A stretch of 64,000 nt of DNA, from positions 3,729,001 to 3,793,000 of the forward strand of contig NC_010571.1 in NCBI RefSeq assembly GCF_000019965.1, read 5' to 3'. Every line of letters starts with the position of its first letter. Position 1 is the first letter of the stretch. Shown in pieces: positions 16,979 through 26,882 of the stretch. The notes under the pieces are model-generated. The model worked only from the letters and a program-made list of their open reading frames with translations, was not told the DNA's origin and made no database searches. The position numbers and the translations under genes are program-made. The DNA comes from Opitutus terrae PB90-1 (GTDB lineage: Bacteria; Verrucomicrobiota; Verrucomicrobiia; Opitutales; Opitutaceae).

Positions 16979-19900
16979 TCAGAACCGGATCGTGTTCGTC
17001 AGGCTCCACGTCGCGCGGGCCGGAATGCGGACCTGCGCGATCGTGCCGTCGGGATTCGCCAGGATCGGAATCAGCGTATCGTCGGCGAAGAGATCGCGGA
17101 CATTCAGCTGAATAACCCAGACGTACTTGTGCCCGAGCTTCCGCTCATAACCGATCCAGGCGTCGTAGTTGGTCTCCGCCGGTCCGTAGATCGGCCGGCT
17201 GACATTCGTCACCCAGATGTTGGCGTCGGAGTTGTATTGGGGGTAGTAGCCGATCGCGGTCTCATCCTGCCAGCGAACCGCGCCACCGATGTTCAGGTTC
17301 TTCAGGGCGCCGCTGAGGAAGGTGTAGTTCGTCACGAAGTTGAGCCGCCACCGGCGCAGCTCGCTGACCGACACCCCTTCGCCCGAGATCGCGTTCACGT
17401 AAGGCCCGTAGACGTCCTGCATCATGCGTCCGCCGAACGTATCCTGTTCCGACGAATACGTCGTGGTGCCGCCCCAGTGGCGCAGGTCGGAGAATCCGTC
17501 GATCGTCCAATAGTTCAACTGGCTAGGTCCTCCGGGGTTGTTGTTGTAACCCTCAAACCACAGGTCCGTGTTCTCGGCGACAAACGGCGCCCAGTCCGGC
17601 AGGATGTTGTTCCGGACCGCCTTGATCTCGGCGGCGTTCAACGTGAGCCGCCAGTTCGGGAGCGGATTGGCCGTGAGCTCGATCTCGACGCCCTCTGATT
17701 TGAGATCATTGGTAAGCTTCTGTCCGGCCGGCGGACCCTCGCCCCAGATGCGGTAGTCGTCGCCGGAGATCTTTTCGAACTGCTCGGCCGCGACCCAGGT
17801 CGGGTTGAGCGGGCGGAACCATTCGGCGTTGCTCCGCGCGTCGAACCAGGCGCGGCGGTATTCAACCTCGTCGGCGGTGAGCGGCGGCGCGAGGTAGGGC
17901 AGGTTCGTGTCGGGATTGATGGCACCCTGCGCCACGTAGTTGCCCGAGCCCGGGACTGCCGCGCTCCGAATCCGCAGCGGTTGGGTGACGAGTGTGCTCA
18001 GCTGGTCACGCCAGTTGCCGGGCAGCGGCTGAGCGGCGAGCGCGGCGTCGTAGGAACTGCCGAAAAACCACTTGTTCACCAGGCCCTCGGGCGCGGTCTG
18101 GCTGCCGTTGGGACTCCAGGAGCCCCAGGCTTCCTGCGCGAGTGTGTTCATCGTGCGCGCGATGCCGGCCTTGGCCCAGTAGGTCGACGGACCGCGGTTG
18201 AGCGTGGTGTTCTTCTGGAGCGTCTCAAACCAGTTCACGCGCAGCGAAAGTTTGTTGTCCAGCGCGGTGACGAGCACGCCGTAGTCCTTCGTCTCGCCGG
18301 ACGGAGCGGGGAACTGACTGCCGTTGATGTCGCGGCCGACCTCGGACGGCCGGAAGCTGTTCGAATCGTTGTAGGTGAAGCTCACGCCGAGGCCCCGCGG
18401 CAGCCGGCGCATCCCGAACAGCTCGAGCAGCTCGTTGACGTGGAGCACCGCACCCCAGCTCCGGCGCTGCTCGTCGGCCTTGAGCGGTTTCACGGTGGAG
18501 TAGTTCCAATTGGGGCTGTAGGGCAGCACGGCATTGAACGGATCGCGGACGAGAGCGGCGGGTTTGTCCCAGCGCTCATATTCGTCCTTGCGCCAGCCGA
18601 ACAGCGGGACGAGGGCGTTGTTCAGGAGTTTGCCCTGCCAGACGAAGGCCGTCGAATCCGTGGTGTCATAGCCTTCGGCGGCGCCCGTGTAGAGGTCGTC
18701 GAGATTGTCGTGCCAGTTCAGGAGGCTGATGGAGGCGTTGTGCCAGGTGCTCGTGTTGTTGTCCCACACGAGCGTGTTCTGGCTGGCCGGCGGCGTGCGC
18801 TGGGCGGTGACGCCGTGAATGGCCGAGGCGGGAATGGCGTCGAACGTCGCGACGTTCTGCAGACTGTCGCCGATGTAGTGGAGTCCCCACCACGCCTGGT
18901 GGTTGGCAGAATTCAGGAACGGCACGCCGTAGGTGTTCGCATCCCAGGCATAGAGGTTGAAGTCGCGGCTGAAGTTGTCGTACCGCTGGCTGGACACGAT
19001 GCCGGTGAAGGTCTGTTCGCCGAAGATCTTGCTGAGGAAGTGCTCGCGCCCGAGGTAATCGGCGAGGTCAAACTTGTAGTAACCGGTGACGCGCCAGGAC
19101 TCGCGGTCCTCTTCGGCGATGCGACCTGCACTCGAACTGACGAGGTAGGGCCGGCCAACGTCGGGATTCGGGGAACCATCGCGGAGCGTGGCGTTCACGT
19201 CGACGCTGACGCGGTTCGAGTTGATCGTGTTGGCAAAACCGGATTCGTAGTTCTCGCGGTAGTAGGCGGCGTTGAAGCCCAGCCGGCCATCGAAGTAGGT
19301 CTGCGTGAAGGAGAGATCGATGGTGTCGAAGTCATTCCACTCTCCCTTGTTCGGGCCGGCCATTGTCCGGTCGATGAAGGCCAGCGGCCCATCGAGGATC
19401 ATCTGGGTGGGCCAGAGCGCGGCACCAAAGCCGTTGAACGTCCGTCCGGTCGCACTCTGGTAGTTGCTGATGAGGTCCGAGATGATCGCGTTGCCGGAGA
19501 AGAACCCGGCGGTGTTGCGATTCCATGCGCCGGTGCCGCCTTCATCGTAGTTGGGATTGGTCACGCCACTGAGACCGCCCCACGGCGAGCCATCGCGCTG
19601 GCGATAGGCGTCGAGCCGGCCGTTGCCGATCGTGTCGCCGCCGGGGCTTTGATAGATCGTGGCGGGGGAGCTGTTCCACCAGTCGCGGCCCGGCGCGCCG
19701 GCGAAGTAGTGCGACAGCTCGCGATGCTGCGTGCCATCCGGCTCCTGCGGGATGCCGTTGCTGGTCAGCGGATCGTACATCAGGTACTTGTTGAGCGGGC
19801 CGAACCAGTTCGTGATGAAATCGGCGGAGGTGGTGGCGATGGGGCGGTTGCCGCGGATTTCGCCCTTCTCCGCCTTCACATCGATCTGCGTGAAGATGCT

Positions 19901-20716
19901 GCGCGCGAGCTTGGGCTGCCACCGCGCCGCGCCGTAAACGCGCTTGTCGTGGTTGAAGGTGAAGTCCTGCCGGTATTGCGCTTCGTCGTTCAGGCCCGCG
20001 ACGCGCAAGCCGAGCTGGCCTTTGATCAACGGCACGTTCACGTCGACCATCTCGCGGTGTGAACCGTAGCTGCCGAACCGGAACTGCGCCTCGCCCTCGA
20101 GTTTCTGGAGATTCGGGTCCTTGAGCGTGTTGTTGATGATGCCGGCCGGACTGCCGAGACCGAAGAGGATCGAGTTGGGCCCGCGCTGAATGTCGATGCG
20201 CGACGTGTTGTAGGCATCCATCGGGATGCTCGTGACGAAAAAGTTGCGCGTCAGGTCGGCGGTGTTGAGTCCGCGCACGCGGGTGCCGCTCTGCGGGTTC
20301 GCGAGCATCTGATTGCGGTAGGCGTTGTCGTCGGCATTGCCACCGTAGAAGTTGCCGCCGATGCCCGAGACCTCCGTGCTCGTCGTGTAGACGAGCACGT
20401 CCCGGAGATTGTTGGAGCCGGTGTCGCGCAGGAACTCGGAGGTCACGACCGACACCGCCGAGGCGACGTCGCGCAGCTGCATGTTGAGGCGCGAGCCGGC
20501 GAGCGAGGAGGTCGCGGCGTAGCCGTGGTCCTGGTCGCCGACGACTTCAAAGGGGGAGAGCTGCACAATCTCGTCGTCCTTCTCGTCGTCCGCGGTGTCT
20601 CGGGTGGGAACGGTCGTTTGTGCGGGCAGCAATGAAGTGCTGCTGACGACGAGCGCGGCCAGGGCGAGTCCCTGCAGCCTCGTGAAGACGGGGTGGTTCG
20701 GTCTCTTGGTGTTCAT
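16979..20716 (-). CDS. TonB-dependent outer-membrane receptor
   Basis: I chose ATG 20716 (1245 aa, MNTKRPNHPVF), which gives a clear signal peptide ending near LLPAQ; the upstream open frame is probably leader. After a short acidic linker comes IVQLSPFEVVGDQDHGYAAT, then a plug domain (about 65-190: LRDVASAVSVVTSEFLRDTG, SIPMDAYNTSRIDIQRGPNS, LFGLGSPAGIINNTLK). A very long beta-barrel follows, ending in TWSLTNTIRF with the C-terminal aromatic typical of outer-membrane barrels. It imports a TonB-dependent substrate, likely an oligosaccharide given the flanking GH2 and GH35 genes. No SusD partner is present. A palindrome shared with the GH35 gene lies upstream. Confidence 0.95.
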   Translation of the reverse strand: MNTKRPNHPVFTRLQGLALAALVVSSTSLLPAQTTVPTRDTADDEKDDEIVQLSPFEVVGDQDHGYAATSSLAGSRLNMQLRDVASAVSVVTSEFLRDTGSNNLRDVLVYTTSTEVSGIGGNFYGGNADDNAYRNQMLANPQSGTRVRGLNTADLTRNFFVTSIPMDAYNTSRIDIQRGPNSILFGLGSPAGIINNTLKDPNLQKLEGEAQFRFGSYGSHREMVDVNVPLIKGQLGLRVAGLNDEAQYRQDFTFNHDKRVYGAARWQPKLARSIFTQIDVKAEKGEIRGNRPIATTSADFITNWFGPLNKYLMYDPLTSNGIPQEPDGTQHRELSHYFAGAPGRDWWNSSPATIYQSPGGDTIGNGRLDAYRQRDGSPWGGLSGVTNPNYDEGGTGAWNRNTAGFFSGNAIISDLISNYQSATGRTFNGFGAALWPTQMILDGPLAFIDRTMAGPNKGEWNDFDTIDLSFTQTYFDGRLGFNAAYYRENYESGFANTINSNRVSVDVNATLRDGSPNPDVGRPYLVSSSAGRIAEEDRESWRVTGYYKFDLADYLGREHFLSKIFGEQTFTGIVSSQRYDNFSRDFNLYAWDANTYGVPFLNSANHQAWWGLHYIGDSLQNVATFDAIPASAIHGVTAQRTPPASQNTLVWDNNTSTWHNASISLLNWHDNLDDLYTGAAEGYDTTDSTAFVWQGKLLNNALVPLFGWRKDEYERWDKPAALVRDPFNAVLPYSPNWNYSTVKPLKADEQRRSWGAVLHVNELLELFGMRRLPRGLGVSFTYNDSNSFRPSEVGRDINGSQFPAPSGETKDYGVLVTALDNKLSLRVNWFETLQKNTTLNRGPSTYWAKAGIARTMNTLAQEAWGSWSPNGSQTAPEGLVNKWFFGSSYDAALAAQPLPGNWRDQLSTLVTQPLRIRSAAVPGSGNYVAQGAINPDTNLPYLAPPLTADEVEYRRAWFDARSNAEWFRPLNPTWVAAEQFEKISGDDYRIWGEGPPAGQKLTNDLKSEGVEIELTANPLPNWRLTLNAAEIKAVRNNILPDWAPFVAENTDLWFEGYNNNPGGPSQLNYWTIDGFSDLRHWGGTTTYSSEQDTFGGRMMQDVYGPYVNAISGEGVSVSELRRWRLNFVTNYTFLSGALKNLNIGGAVRWQDETAIGYYPQYNSDANIWVTNVSRPIYGPAETNYDAWIGYERKLGHKYVWVIQLNVRDLFADDTLIPILANPDGTIAQVRIPARATWSLTNTIRF

Positions 20717-20941
20717 GTTGTCAGGCCAGTGTGGTGGTGTCGGGTCGAACGAATACGAACGAACGGTTGTCGGGGTTTTGTCGGGGAGCCCAGCTGTCGC
20801 CGGGTGCGATGAACGCATCGGCGAAGCCGAGGTGGGAGAGGGGTGGCGAACCGGGTGGTCGGGGCCCGAGCTAAAGCGAAGTCGGGCAAAGGGGCGGAGC
20901 GTTAGCTCGACACGGTAGCGCATGGCGGGTGCCTTTCGCTA

Positions 20942-20957
20942 TCACCTGATCGGGTGA
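20942..20957. promoter_or_regulatory. 16-bp palindrome upstream of TonB receptor, shared with GH35
   Basis: TCACCTGATCGGGTGA is identical to the site at 13611-13626 and has the same orientation relative to the downstream gene. It lies 226 bp before the receptor ATG, so the transcript probably has a long leader. Confidence 0.6.
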
Positions 20958-21010
20958 ATCTTTTGCCCTGGCGTAGCCGAGAGATCACGCGTTCCGCCAC
21001 GCGGAAATGC

Positions 21011-21033
21011 AGCGCCTTGGGGGGCAAGGCGCT
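21011..21033. repeat. short hairpin repeat (family E)
   Basis: AGCGCCTTG, five G, then CAAGGCGCT forms a 9-bp hairpin followed by CCACC. It lies 20 bp after the GH2 stop on the minus strand, so it may serve as that gene's terminator. Confidence 0.55.
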
Positions 21034-21053
21034 CCACCTCCGGCCGATCCGGC

Positions 21054-23477
21054 TTACCGAGCCGCCAGCGTGATCACGGCTTCGGGCAGCTCCGCGGCCG
21101 TGAAGCGCACGCGGACCGGACCTTCGGTCCCCGTTGCTTGGACGTAGGCTACGATCCGCCCGTGGAAAACGCGGTGCACGGCATCGGTGTAGTCGCTGAC
21201 GTCACGCATGTCGCCCGCTTCGAGTCCGAGCAGCCGCGCCGGACCCTCCACGCTGCAGGTGACTTCGTGCTCGGCGTCCATCACGGGCACGCCGTGCTGA
21301 TCCACCATCTGCAACGCGATCAGCGCGACACCGCGGTGCCGATCCAGCACGGAGTCGGCGCAGGTCAGCTCCATCGTGGCGGGGGCAGTGGCGGACCGGA
21401 GTCGATTGCGGCAAATTTCCGCACCGGTGGCGTCCCGGCCGATCGCCTCGAGTTCTCCGGCGGCGAACGGAATATCCCATGCGATCACGCCCGTTTCCGG
21501 ATCATACGGCTTCTCCTCACCGATGGCCTGGCCGTTGAGCCGCAGACTCGCGGTGGCGGCGTTGGTGTAGCAGAGCACCCGCACCGGCGTGCCCGGCGCG
21601 TAGTTCCAAACCGGCCACGCATCGATCGATTTCCGGTCGTCCTTGGGCTGGCGCATGGTGCCAAGGTGGAGAACCGGTTGGTCGGACCACAGCGCTTCGC
21701 GAAAATGGCCGCGCGGTTTCACGGCGCCGGTCAGATCGAGCAGGCCGGAGCTCGCGCCCCGCGATGGCCACGGACCCGCTTCGCCGAGATAATCGATCCC
21801 GGTCCAGAGAAACTGGCCGAAGATGAAAGCGTTGTCCGCGACGGCGGACCACGCCTTCCGCGTGTGGCGATTCTCGCTGCCGTACAGCACGCGTTGCGGA
21901 TATTTCTGATGGTCGATCGCGTACCGGTCCTCGGTGTAGTTGTAACCCACGATATCCAGCGCGCCGGGATAATCGGTTTCGTTCGACATCACCACGCCGG
22001 CGAGCGCCGCTGTCACCGGACGCGATGGGTCGTGCTTTTTCACTTCGGCCGCGAGCCGCTGAGCGATCGCGCCGAGCCGCCGGGCGTCGGGTTGATTTGG
22101 CTTGTAGCCGCCAAACATCGGCTGGCTGATGCGCGATCCATCGCCGTCCAGGATCGGATGCGAGTAGGGGTCGTTGGGATAATCGACCTCATTGCCAATG
22201 CTCCAGGCGAAGACCGATGGATGATTACGATCGCGTCGGACCATGTCCGCGACGTCCCGGGCGCTCCATTCCTCGAAGAAGTCATACGAGCCCTCAAAGC
22301 CGGGTTCGCCGACATTCCAGCCGCGCAGCCATTTCCTTTTGGGAAACTCCCACTCGTCGAATGCCTCGTCGAGCACGAGCAAGCCGAGCTCGTCGCAGAG
22401 CTCGTAGAGCTCGGGGGCCTGGGGATTGTGGCTCATGCGTACGGCGTTGCCCCCGATGCGCTTCAACGTCTGCAGCCGGTGTCGCCAGACTTCGCGCGGC
22501 ACCGCCGCGCCGAGCACGCCGGCATCGTGGTGCAGGCAGACGCCTTTCAGCTTCAGGCTGGTTCCGTTCAGCATGAAGCCGCGCGCAGGATCGAACGCCA
22601 GCGTGCGCACGCCGGTGCGGGTCGTGGTCTCGTCGATCACCCGGCCATCGAGCAGGAGCGTCGTCCGGAGCTGATACAGGTACGGGTGGTCGACACTCCA
22701 GCGCCGCGGTTCGCGCCAGCCGAGCGTGACGCGGGCGGTGCGATCCGTTTGGGCGCCGACCAGCACCTTGTCCGTCGCGGCGGCCACCACCTCGCCTTCG
22801 GCAGAGCGGAGCTCGTGCCGGATTTCGGCGGGCACTTCACGATCAGTGCTGTTCTGGATTTCGGTGTCGATCACGAGGCTCGCGATGTGCTCGGGGGTGA
22901 TTTCGCACCGGGCAAACACTCCCCAGGGGGCGAGGTGTACCGCGCCGGTGCGGATCAGATGGACCCGACGATAAATGCCGGAGCCGGTGTACCAGCGCGA
23001 GTCGGCCGAGCGGCTGTGGTCGACGCGCACCGCGATCGTGTTCTCCTGGTCGAACCGTACGTACGGAGTCGCATCATAGTAGAACGAAACGTAACCGTTC
23101 GGGCGGCGACCGAGGAAGTGACCATTGAAGTAAACCTCGCTTCGATTGTAGACGCCTTCGAAGTAGAGCCAGACCTTCTCGCCGCCCGGCCGCGCGGGAA
23201 TCGTCAGCTGCTTCCGATACCAGCCGACTCCGCCAGGCAGGTAGCCGGTGCAGCTGGCCAGTTCCGGACTGAGCCGGCCCTGCACGCTCCAGTCGTGCGG
23301 CAGGTTCACCGGGGACCAGGAGCGGTCGTCGAATTCCGGTTGCCGCGCCTCCGGCTGATCGCGGAGCAGAAAAGTCCAGCCCTCGTCGAGCGGTTCGGCC
23401 ACGCCGCACGAGAGTTGACCGCGGGCGAGCAGGGGAAGCAGGGCGAGGCCGAGGAAAAGCGCAGATCGAGCATTCAT
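21054..23477 (-). CDS. secreted glycoside hydrolase family 2 (beta-galactosidase-like)
   Basis: I chose ATG 23477 (807 aa, MNARSALFLG), which gives a signal peptide ending near ARGQ. Domains in order: a jelly-roll sugar-binding domain (about 20-195, PHDWSVQGRLS, GVGWYRKQL), an Ig-like beta-sandwich, and a TIM barrel with LKGVCLHHDAGVLGAA, DEAFDEWEFPKRKWLRG, RDRNHPSVFAWSIGNEVDYP (acid/base Glu in GNE) and YGSENRHTRKAW (nucleophile Glu). C-terminal beta domains follow, including a DUF4982-like segment. These features are those of secreted GH2 beta-galactosidases. With GH35 and the TonB receptor it probably forms a galactoside-use locus. It lacks a strong Shine-Dalgarno. Confidence 0.92.
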   Translation of the reverse strand: MNARSALFLGLALLPLLARGQLSCGVAEPLDEGWTFLLRDQPEARQPEFDDRSWSPVNLPHDWSVQGRLSPELASCTGYLPGGVGWYRKQLTIPARPGGEKVWLYFEGVYNRSEVYFNGHFLGRRPNGYVSFYYDATPYVRFDQENTIAVRVDHSRSADSRWYTGSGIYRRVHLIRTGAVHLAPWGVFARCEITPEHIASLVIDTEIQNSTDREVPAEIRHELRSAEGEVVAAATDKVLVGAQTDRTARVTLGWREPRRWSVDHPYLYQLRTTLLLDGRVIDETTTRTGVRTLAFDPARGFMLNGTSLKLKGVCLHHDAGVLGAAVPREVWRHRLQTLKRIGGNAVRMSHNPQAPELYELCDELGLLVLDEAFDEWEFPKRKWLRGWNVGEPGFEGSYDFFEEWSARDVADMVRRDRNHPSVFAWSIGNEVDYPNDPYSHPILDGDGSRISQPMFGGYKPNQPDARRLGAIAQRLAAEVKKHDPSRPVTAALAGVVMSNETDYPGALDIVGYNYTEDRYAIDHQKYPQRVLYGSENRHTRKAWSAVADNAFIFGQFLWTGIDYLGEAGPWPSRGASSGLLDLTGAVKPRGHFREALWSDQPVLHLGTMRQPKDDRKSIDAWPVWNYAPGTPVRVLCYTNAATASLRLNGQAIGEEKPYDPETGVIAWDIPFAAGELEAIGRDATGAEICRNRLRSATAPATMELTCADSVLDRHRGVALIALQMVDQHGVPVMDAEHEVTCSVEGPARLLGLEAGDMRDVSDYTDAVHRVFHGRIVAYVQATGTEGPVRVRFTAAELPEAVITLAAR

Positions 23478-23743
23478 GGGGAAAAATCCGTTCGCTGCCT
23501 GCGCGTGCGACAACCGGTCCCAAGCTGAACCGCAAGTCTTTTCTCACGGTCACCGATAAACCACGACGCGCTCGCGCCGACGACTCCCGCGGCGCACGCG
23601 AAAAGCGGGCGAGCGCTCATTATGAGACATTCGCTTCGGGGAAAGCCCGGCTGCTAATCCGGCGGTGGCGCCGAACCGATTTCCCGCCTGGGGGTCTCGC
23701 GCACCGCCGGTACCACGCAATGCCGCGGGGTGCGGCCGCAATC

Positions 23744-24214
23744 ATGATGAAATCGAACGAGACGATCAGCCGCGAGGAACTGGTGCGGCTGTTGAACGAG
23801 GATCTGGCCCGCGAGTATCAGGCGATCATCGCCTACGTCGTCTACAGCCAGACGATTAAGGGCGCCGAGTTCCTGCACATCGCCGCCGAGCTCGAGCGCC
23901 ACGCCAGCGAGGAGTTGGAGCACGCGCTGACGATTGCCAAGCAGATCGACTACCTGAATGGTTCGCCGGTCGCCACGCCCAAGGAGGTGAAGCGTTCGGA
24001 CGACGCGAGGGAAATGCTTCGCTTCGACCTCGAAAACGAACGCGTGACGATCGTGAACTACCGCGAACGAATTCGTCAGGCCGAAGCGCTGGGGGAATTC
24101 GCTCTAAGCGAGGTGCTGCGCGAAATCATCGCGCAGGAACAGGAGCATCTCACCGACCTCGCGGACGCGCTGGGGATTGATACTCCGCCCCTGGACGAAC
24201 GCGTCGCCGGCTGA
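23744..24214 (+). CDS. ferritin-like (bacterioferritin-type) di-iron protein
   Basis: This protein of about 156 aa (two adjacent ATG codons, 23744 and 23747) is a four-helix bundle. It shows the ferritin iron-ligand spacing: a Glu in LAREYQAIIAY, the ELERHASEELEH motif (ExxH type), a Glu in FDLENERVTIVNY and EIIAQEQEHLTDL as the second ExxH. It could store iron or detoxify peroxide. The length matches bacterioferritin and ferritin-like families; I see no heme-binding Met at the usual position, so I do not call it Bfr. It stands alone, divergent from the GH2 gene, with a 266-bp upstream gap in which I see no clear element. Confidence 0.85.
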   Translation: MMKSNETISREELVRLLNEDLAREYQAIIAYVVYSQTIKGAEFLHIAAELERHASEELEHALTIAKQIDYLNGSPVATPKEVKRSDDAREMLRFDLENERVTIVNYRERIRQAEALGEFALSEVLREIIAQEQEHLTDLADALGIDTPPLDERVAG

Positions 24215-24541
24215 GCGGCAATCACGAGAAGATCCCCGCGGTCTGACGGTCCCGCCTGGGCTCGCCGCGGTGCAACAACCGCCAGGGGCGTCGTCGGAAC
24301 GCGCGGGTGTTCGGCGAAAGCCAGACGGCGTTCGCTAGGTGAGCGCTGCGCGCGACGCGCTCCGCCTGGCTGACTTCCCGCCAACCGACCAGAGGGCGAA
24401 CGGCCTGGGTTCGACCGGTTGCACGCGGTGGCGCGGGGCAATCACTCGCGTTCGTGGCGCGCGCGGTTCGACCGCGGGGAGTGACCGTTCATCCAAAGCC
24501 GGTTGCGCGGGAAACGGCCGCGTTTAGTCCCGGGGGCGTCC
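24215..24541. other. 327-bp intergenic region, no gene recognised
   Basis: It lies between two plus-strand genes. It has GC-rich short palindromic patches (for example GGTGAGCGCTGCGCGCGACGC near 24337) but no convincing promoter, RNA or repeat copy that I can align to other elements in the window. Confidence 0.4.
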
Positions 24542-26842
24542 ATGCCCGCTTTCTTCCGCGCGCCCCGCGTCCTGATCTTTCTGGTGTCGTTTTCGTTGAT
24601 TTCGCTCGAGATCGTCTGGACGCGACTCTTGTCGGCGGAGTTTTTCTACACCTTCGCTTTCCTGATCCTCTCGCTGGCAGTGATGGGGCTCGGACTCGGT
24701 GGACTGGCGCTGCGGTTGTTCCCGCGGCTGGCGGGGCTGCGCTTGCTCGCGCCGTTGCTCTTGGCCACCGCAGCGCTCGCCCTCGGCGGGCCGCTGGCGG
24801 TGCTGCACCTTGGTTTGGACTTCGTGCAGGTCGTCTCGAGCCCCGCGATGCTCGGGCGGCTCGCGTTGGCGGTGTTGATCCTGTGTTCGAGCTTTTTCAC
24901 CGGCGGCATGGTCGTGGCGCTGATCTTTCGTTGGGAGCACGCGGACATGCCCAAACTCTACCGCGCCGATCTCGTCGGCGCGGCGCTGGGCGTGGTTGCC
25001 GCCATCGCTCTGATGAACAGCGTGGGCACGCCCGCGACGGCGCTCTTGCTGCCGCTGCCGCTGCTGATGGCGGCGGCACTCCGGCTGACCGGCTGGCGAC
25101 GTTATGCCTCGCTGCTGCTGGTGGTCATTCCGTTCGGGCTGCTGCCTTGGCGCGAGTCACTGGTGGCGAAACCACGCCAGGAGCGACTGCCCGTCGTGCA
25201 GCGACATTGGGATGCGATGGCGCTGGTGAAGATCCAGCAAGGCGAGGGCTACAAAAATCTCGGCATCGACAACGCCGCCAACACGCCCGTGAACGAGTTC
25301 GACGGCAACTGGGCGGACCTGCGGGCCCAACCCTCGCCGTTCTTCCTCGATCCGCAGCCGCTGATGGAGTCGATGACCGGGTGCCGGTTCCTCTCGATCG
25401 GCGCCGGCGGAGGCGGCGACGTGCTGCTGGCGCTGAAGAACGGCGCCGCCGAGGTGCACGCCGTCGAGGTGAATTCGTTCATCAACGGGCTGCTCGTCGA
25501 GGGCGGCGCGCTGTCCGCCTACTCCGGCCGGCTCTATTCGGACCCACGCGTGCGGGTCGTGACCGAGGATGCCCGCAGTTACGTGCGGCGGCATCGCGAG
25601 CAGTTCGATGTGATCTACTCGCTTAGCTCAAACACGTTTGCCGCGCTGGCCAGCGGCGCATTTGCGCTGGCGGAAAACTACCTCTTCACCACGGAGGCGT
25701 TTCGCGACGCCTACCGCGCGCTGCGCCCGGGCGGCTTCCTGATCGTCGAGCATCAATTCTACGGTCCCCGGCTCGTCAGTGAGGCCCTCGCCGGGCTGCG
25801 GCTCTGCGGGATCAGCGAGCCGGAGCGGCATCTCGCGGTCTATGCGCTGCCGAAGCTACGCCGGCAGGTGCTGCTGATCGGCCGGGCGCCGCTCAGCGAG
25901 GCGCAGATCGAGCACGCGTTCCTCGCGCTCGCGGGGAAGGATCCGATGCTGATGCAGCGCGTGTATCCGCAGCCGGCCCCCGGGGCCAATCCGCTCATCG
26001 ACCGGATCGTGCGCGAAGGCTGGCGGCGTGTGCAGCCCGACTCGGCGACGGATCTCTCGCCGGCGGACGACAACCGGCCGTTCACCGCGCAGCAGGGGCT
26101 GATGAAAAACGTCAGCGTGGAGAAGCTGAAAACGCCGGATGCGATGGAATACCGCGGGTTTCCCATCTCGAAACTGCTGATCGTAGTGGTGGTGGCGCTC
26201 GTGGCGCTGCTGGCGCTGCCGCTGAATCTGCTGCCATTTCTCCGGCCGGGACCACGGCTGCGCGGAGCGGCGTGGCTTTATTTCTTCAGCATCGGCGCGG
26301 GTTTCATGGTCATCGAGTTGGTGCTGCTGCAGCAGTTCACGCTGATGATCGGTCCCTCCGCCTACACGCTCGCGGTGCTCCTGTTCGTGTTGCTGCTGTG
26401 CTCCGGTCTCGGCAGCCGTTACTCGCTCGCGGCGCCCGATTTTCTGCCGTTCGTGGGCGTCGTCGTCTGGGTGCTGCTCAACGTATTCTTCTTCACCGCG
26501 TGCGCGGAGGCTTGCGCGCTGTACCCGATGTGGGGCCGGATGGCGGCGTCCGCGGCGCTGATCGGGCCGCTGGGCTTTTTCATGGGCATGCCTTTTGCGA
26601 AGGGCTCGACGCGGGTGGGGGAGCTGGTGGATTGGGGATTTGCGGTGAACGGGGCGGCCGCGGTGCTTGGCTCCGGCGCGGTCCTGCTGCTCGCGTTCAG
26701 CTTCGGTTTCCGGATCGCGCTGCTCGCCGGCGCCGCCCTCTATGTGGCGGCAGGCCTGTTGCTGGCGCGACGCCACGCTTGGACGCCGGTGGAGCGAGGA
26801 TCGCGGGAATCGGAACACGCCGTCGCGGTCGGTCAATTGTAG
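24542..26842 (+). CDS. polytopic membrane protein with spermidine-synthase-like methyltransferase fold
   Basis: I chose ATG 24542 (766 aa, MPAFFRAPR), which leads straight into the first membrane helix. The N-terminal part (about 1-215) has five or six transmembrane segments. The middle (about 225-540) has the spermidine-synthase-like Rossmann core: FLSIGAGGGGDVLLALK, AVEVNSF, DPRVRVVTEDARSYV and FDVIYSL. The C-terminal part (about 550-750) has six or more transmembrane helices. Such membrane-fused spermidine-synthase-like proteins are common in bacteria but their substrate is unknown. The following ASPIC/UnbV lipoprotein gene starts 40 bp later, suggesting a shared transcript. Confidence 0.8.
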   Translation: MPAFFRAPRVLIFLVSFSLISLEIVWTRLLSAEFFYTFAFLILSLAVMGLGLGGLALRLFPRLAGLRLLAPLLLATAALALGGPLAVLHLGLDFVQVVSSPAMLGRLALAVLILCSSFFTGGMVVALIFRWEHADMPKLYRADLVGAALGVVAAIALMNSVGTPATALLLPLPLLMAAALRLTGWRRYASLLLVVIPFGLLPWRESLVAKPRQERLPVVQRHWDAMALVKIQQGEGYKNLGIDNAANTPVNEFDGNWADLRAQPSPFFLDPQPLMESMTGCRFLSIGAGGGGDVLLALKNGAAEVHAVEVNSFINGLLVEGGALSAYSGRLYSDPRVRVVTEDARSYVRRHREQFDVIYSLSSNTFAALASGAFALAENYLFTTEAFRDAYRALRPGGFLIVEHQFYGPRLVSEALAGLRLCGISEPERHLAVYALPKLRRQVLLIGRAPLSEAQIEHAFLALAGKDPMLMQRVYPQPAPGANPLIDRIVREGWRRVQPDSATDLSPADDNRPFTAQQGLMKNVSVEKLKTPDAMEYRGFPISKLLIVVVVALVALLALPLNLLPFLRPGPRLRGAAWLYFFSIGAGFMVIELVLLQQFTLMIGPSAYTLAVLLFVLLLCSGLGSRYSLAAPDFLPFVGVVVWVLLNVFFFTACAEACALYPMWGRMAASAALIGPLGFFMGMPFAKGSTRVGELVDWGFAVNGAAAVLGSGAVLLLAFSFGFRIALLAGAALYVAAGLLLARRHAWTPVERGSRESEHAVAVGQL

Positions 26843-26882
26843 GATTGCAGCGGCGCTCCTGCGCACGGCACAGTGGTTGGGT

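Larger units (their letters stand above)
20717..21053. other. 337-bp leader/intergenic region upstream of TonB receptor
   Basis: No separate gene is seen. The open reading frame of the receptor extends to 20923, but the residues there look unlike protein. The region holds the shared palindrome (20942-20957) and a hairpin repeat (21011-21033) next to the GH2 stop. A promoter for the receptor is expected here. Confidence 0.55.

Noticed and set aside
17981-20062. 693-residue open frame on the plus strand opposite the TonB receptor
   Set aside because: It is antisense to a clear receptor barrel gene, shows no domain, and has the Val/Glu/Gly-rich composition typical of high-GC shadow frames.
21138-23528. 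796-residue open frame on the plus strand opposite the GH2 gene
   Set aside because: Antisense shadow of a gene with intact GH2 catalytic motifs; no recognisable protein features.
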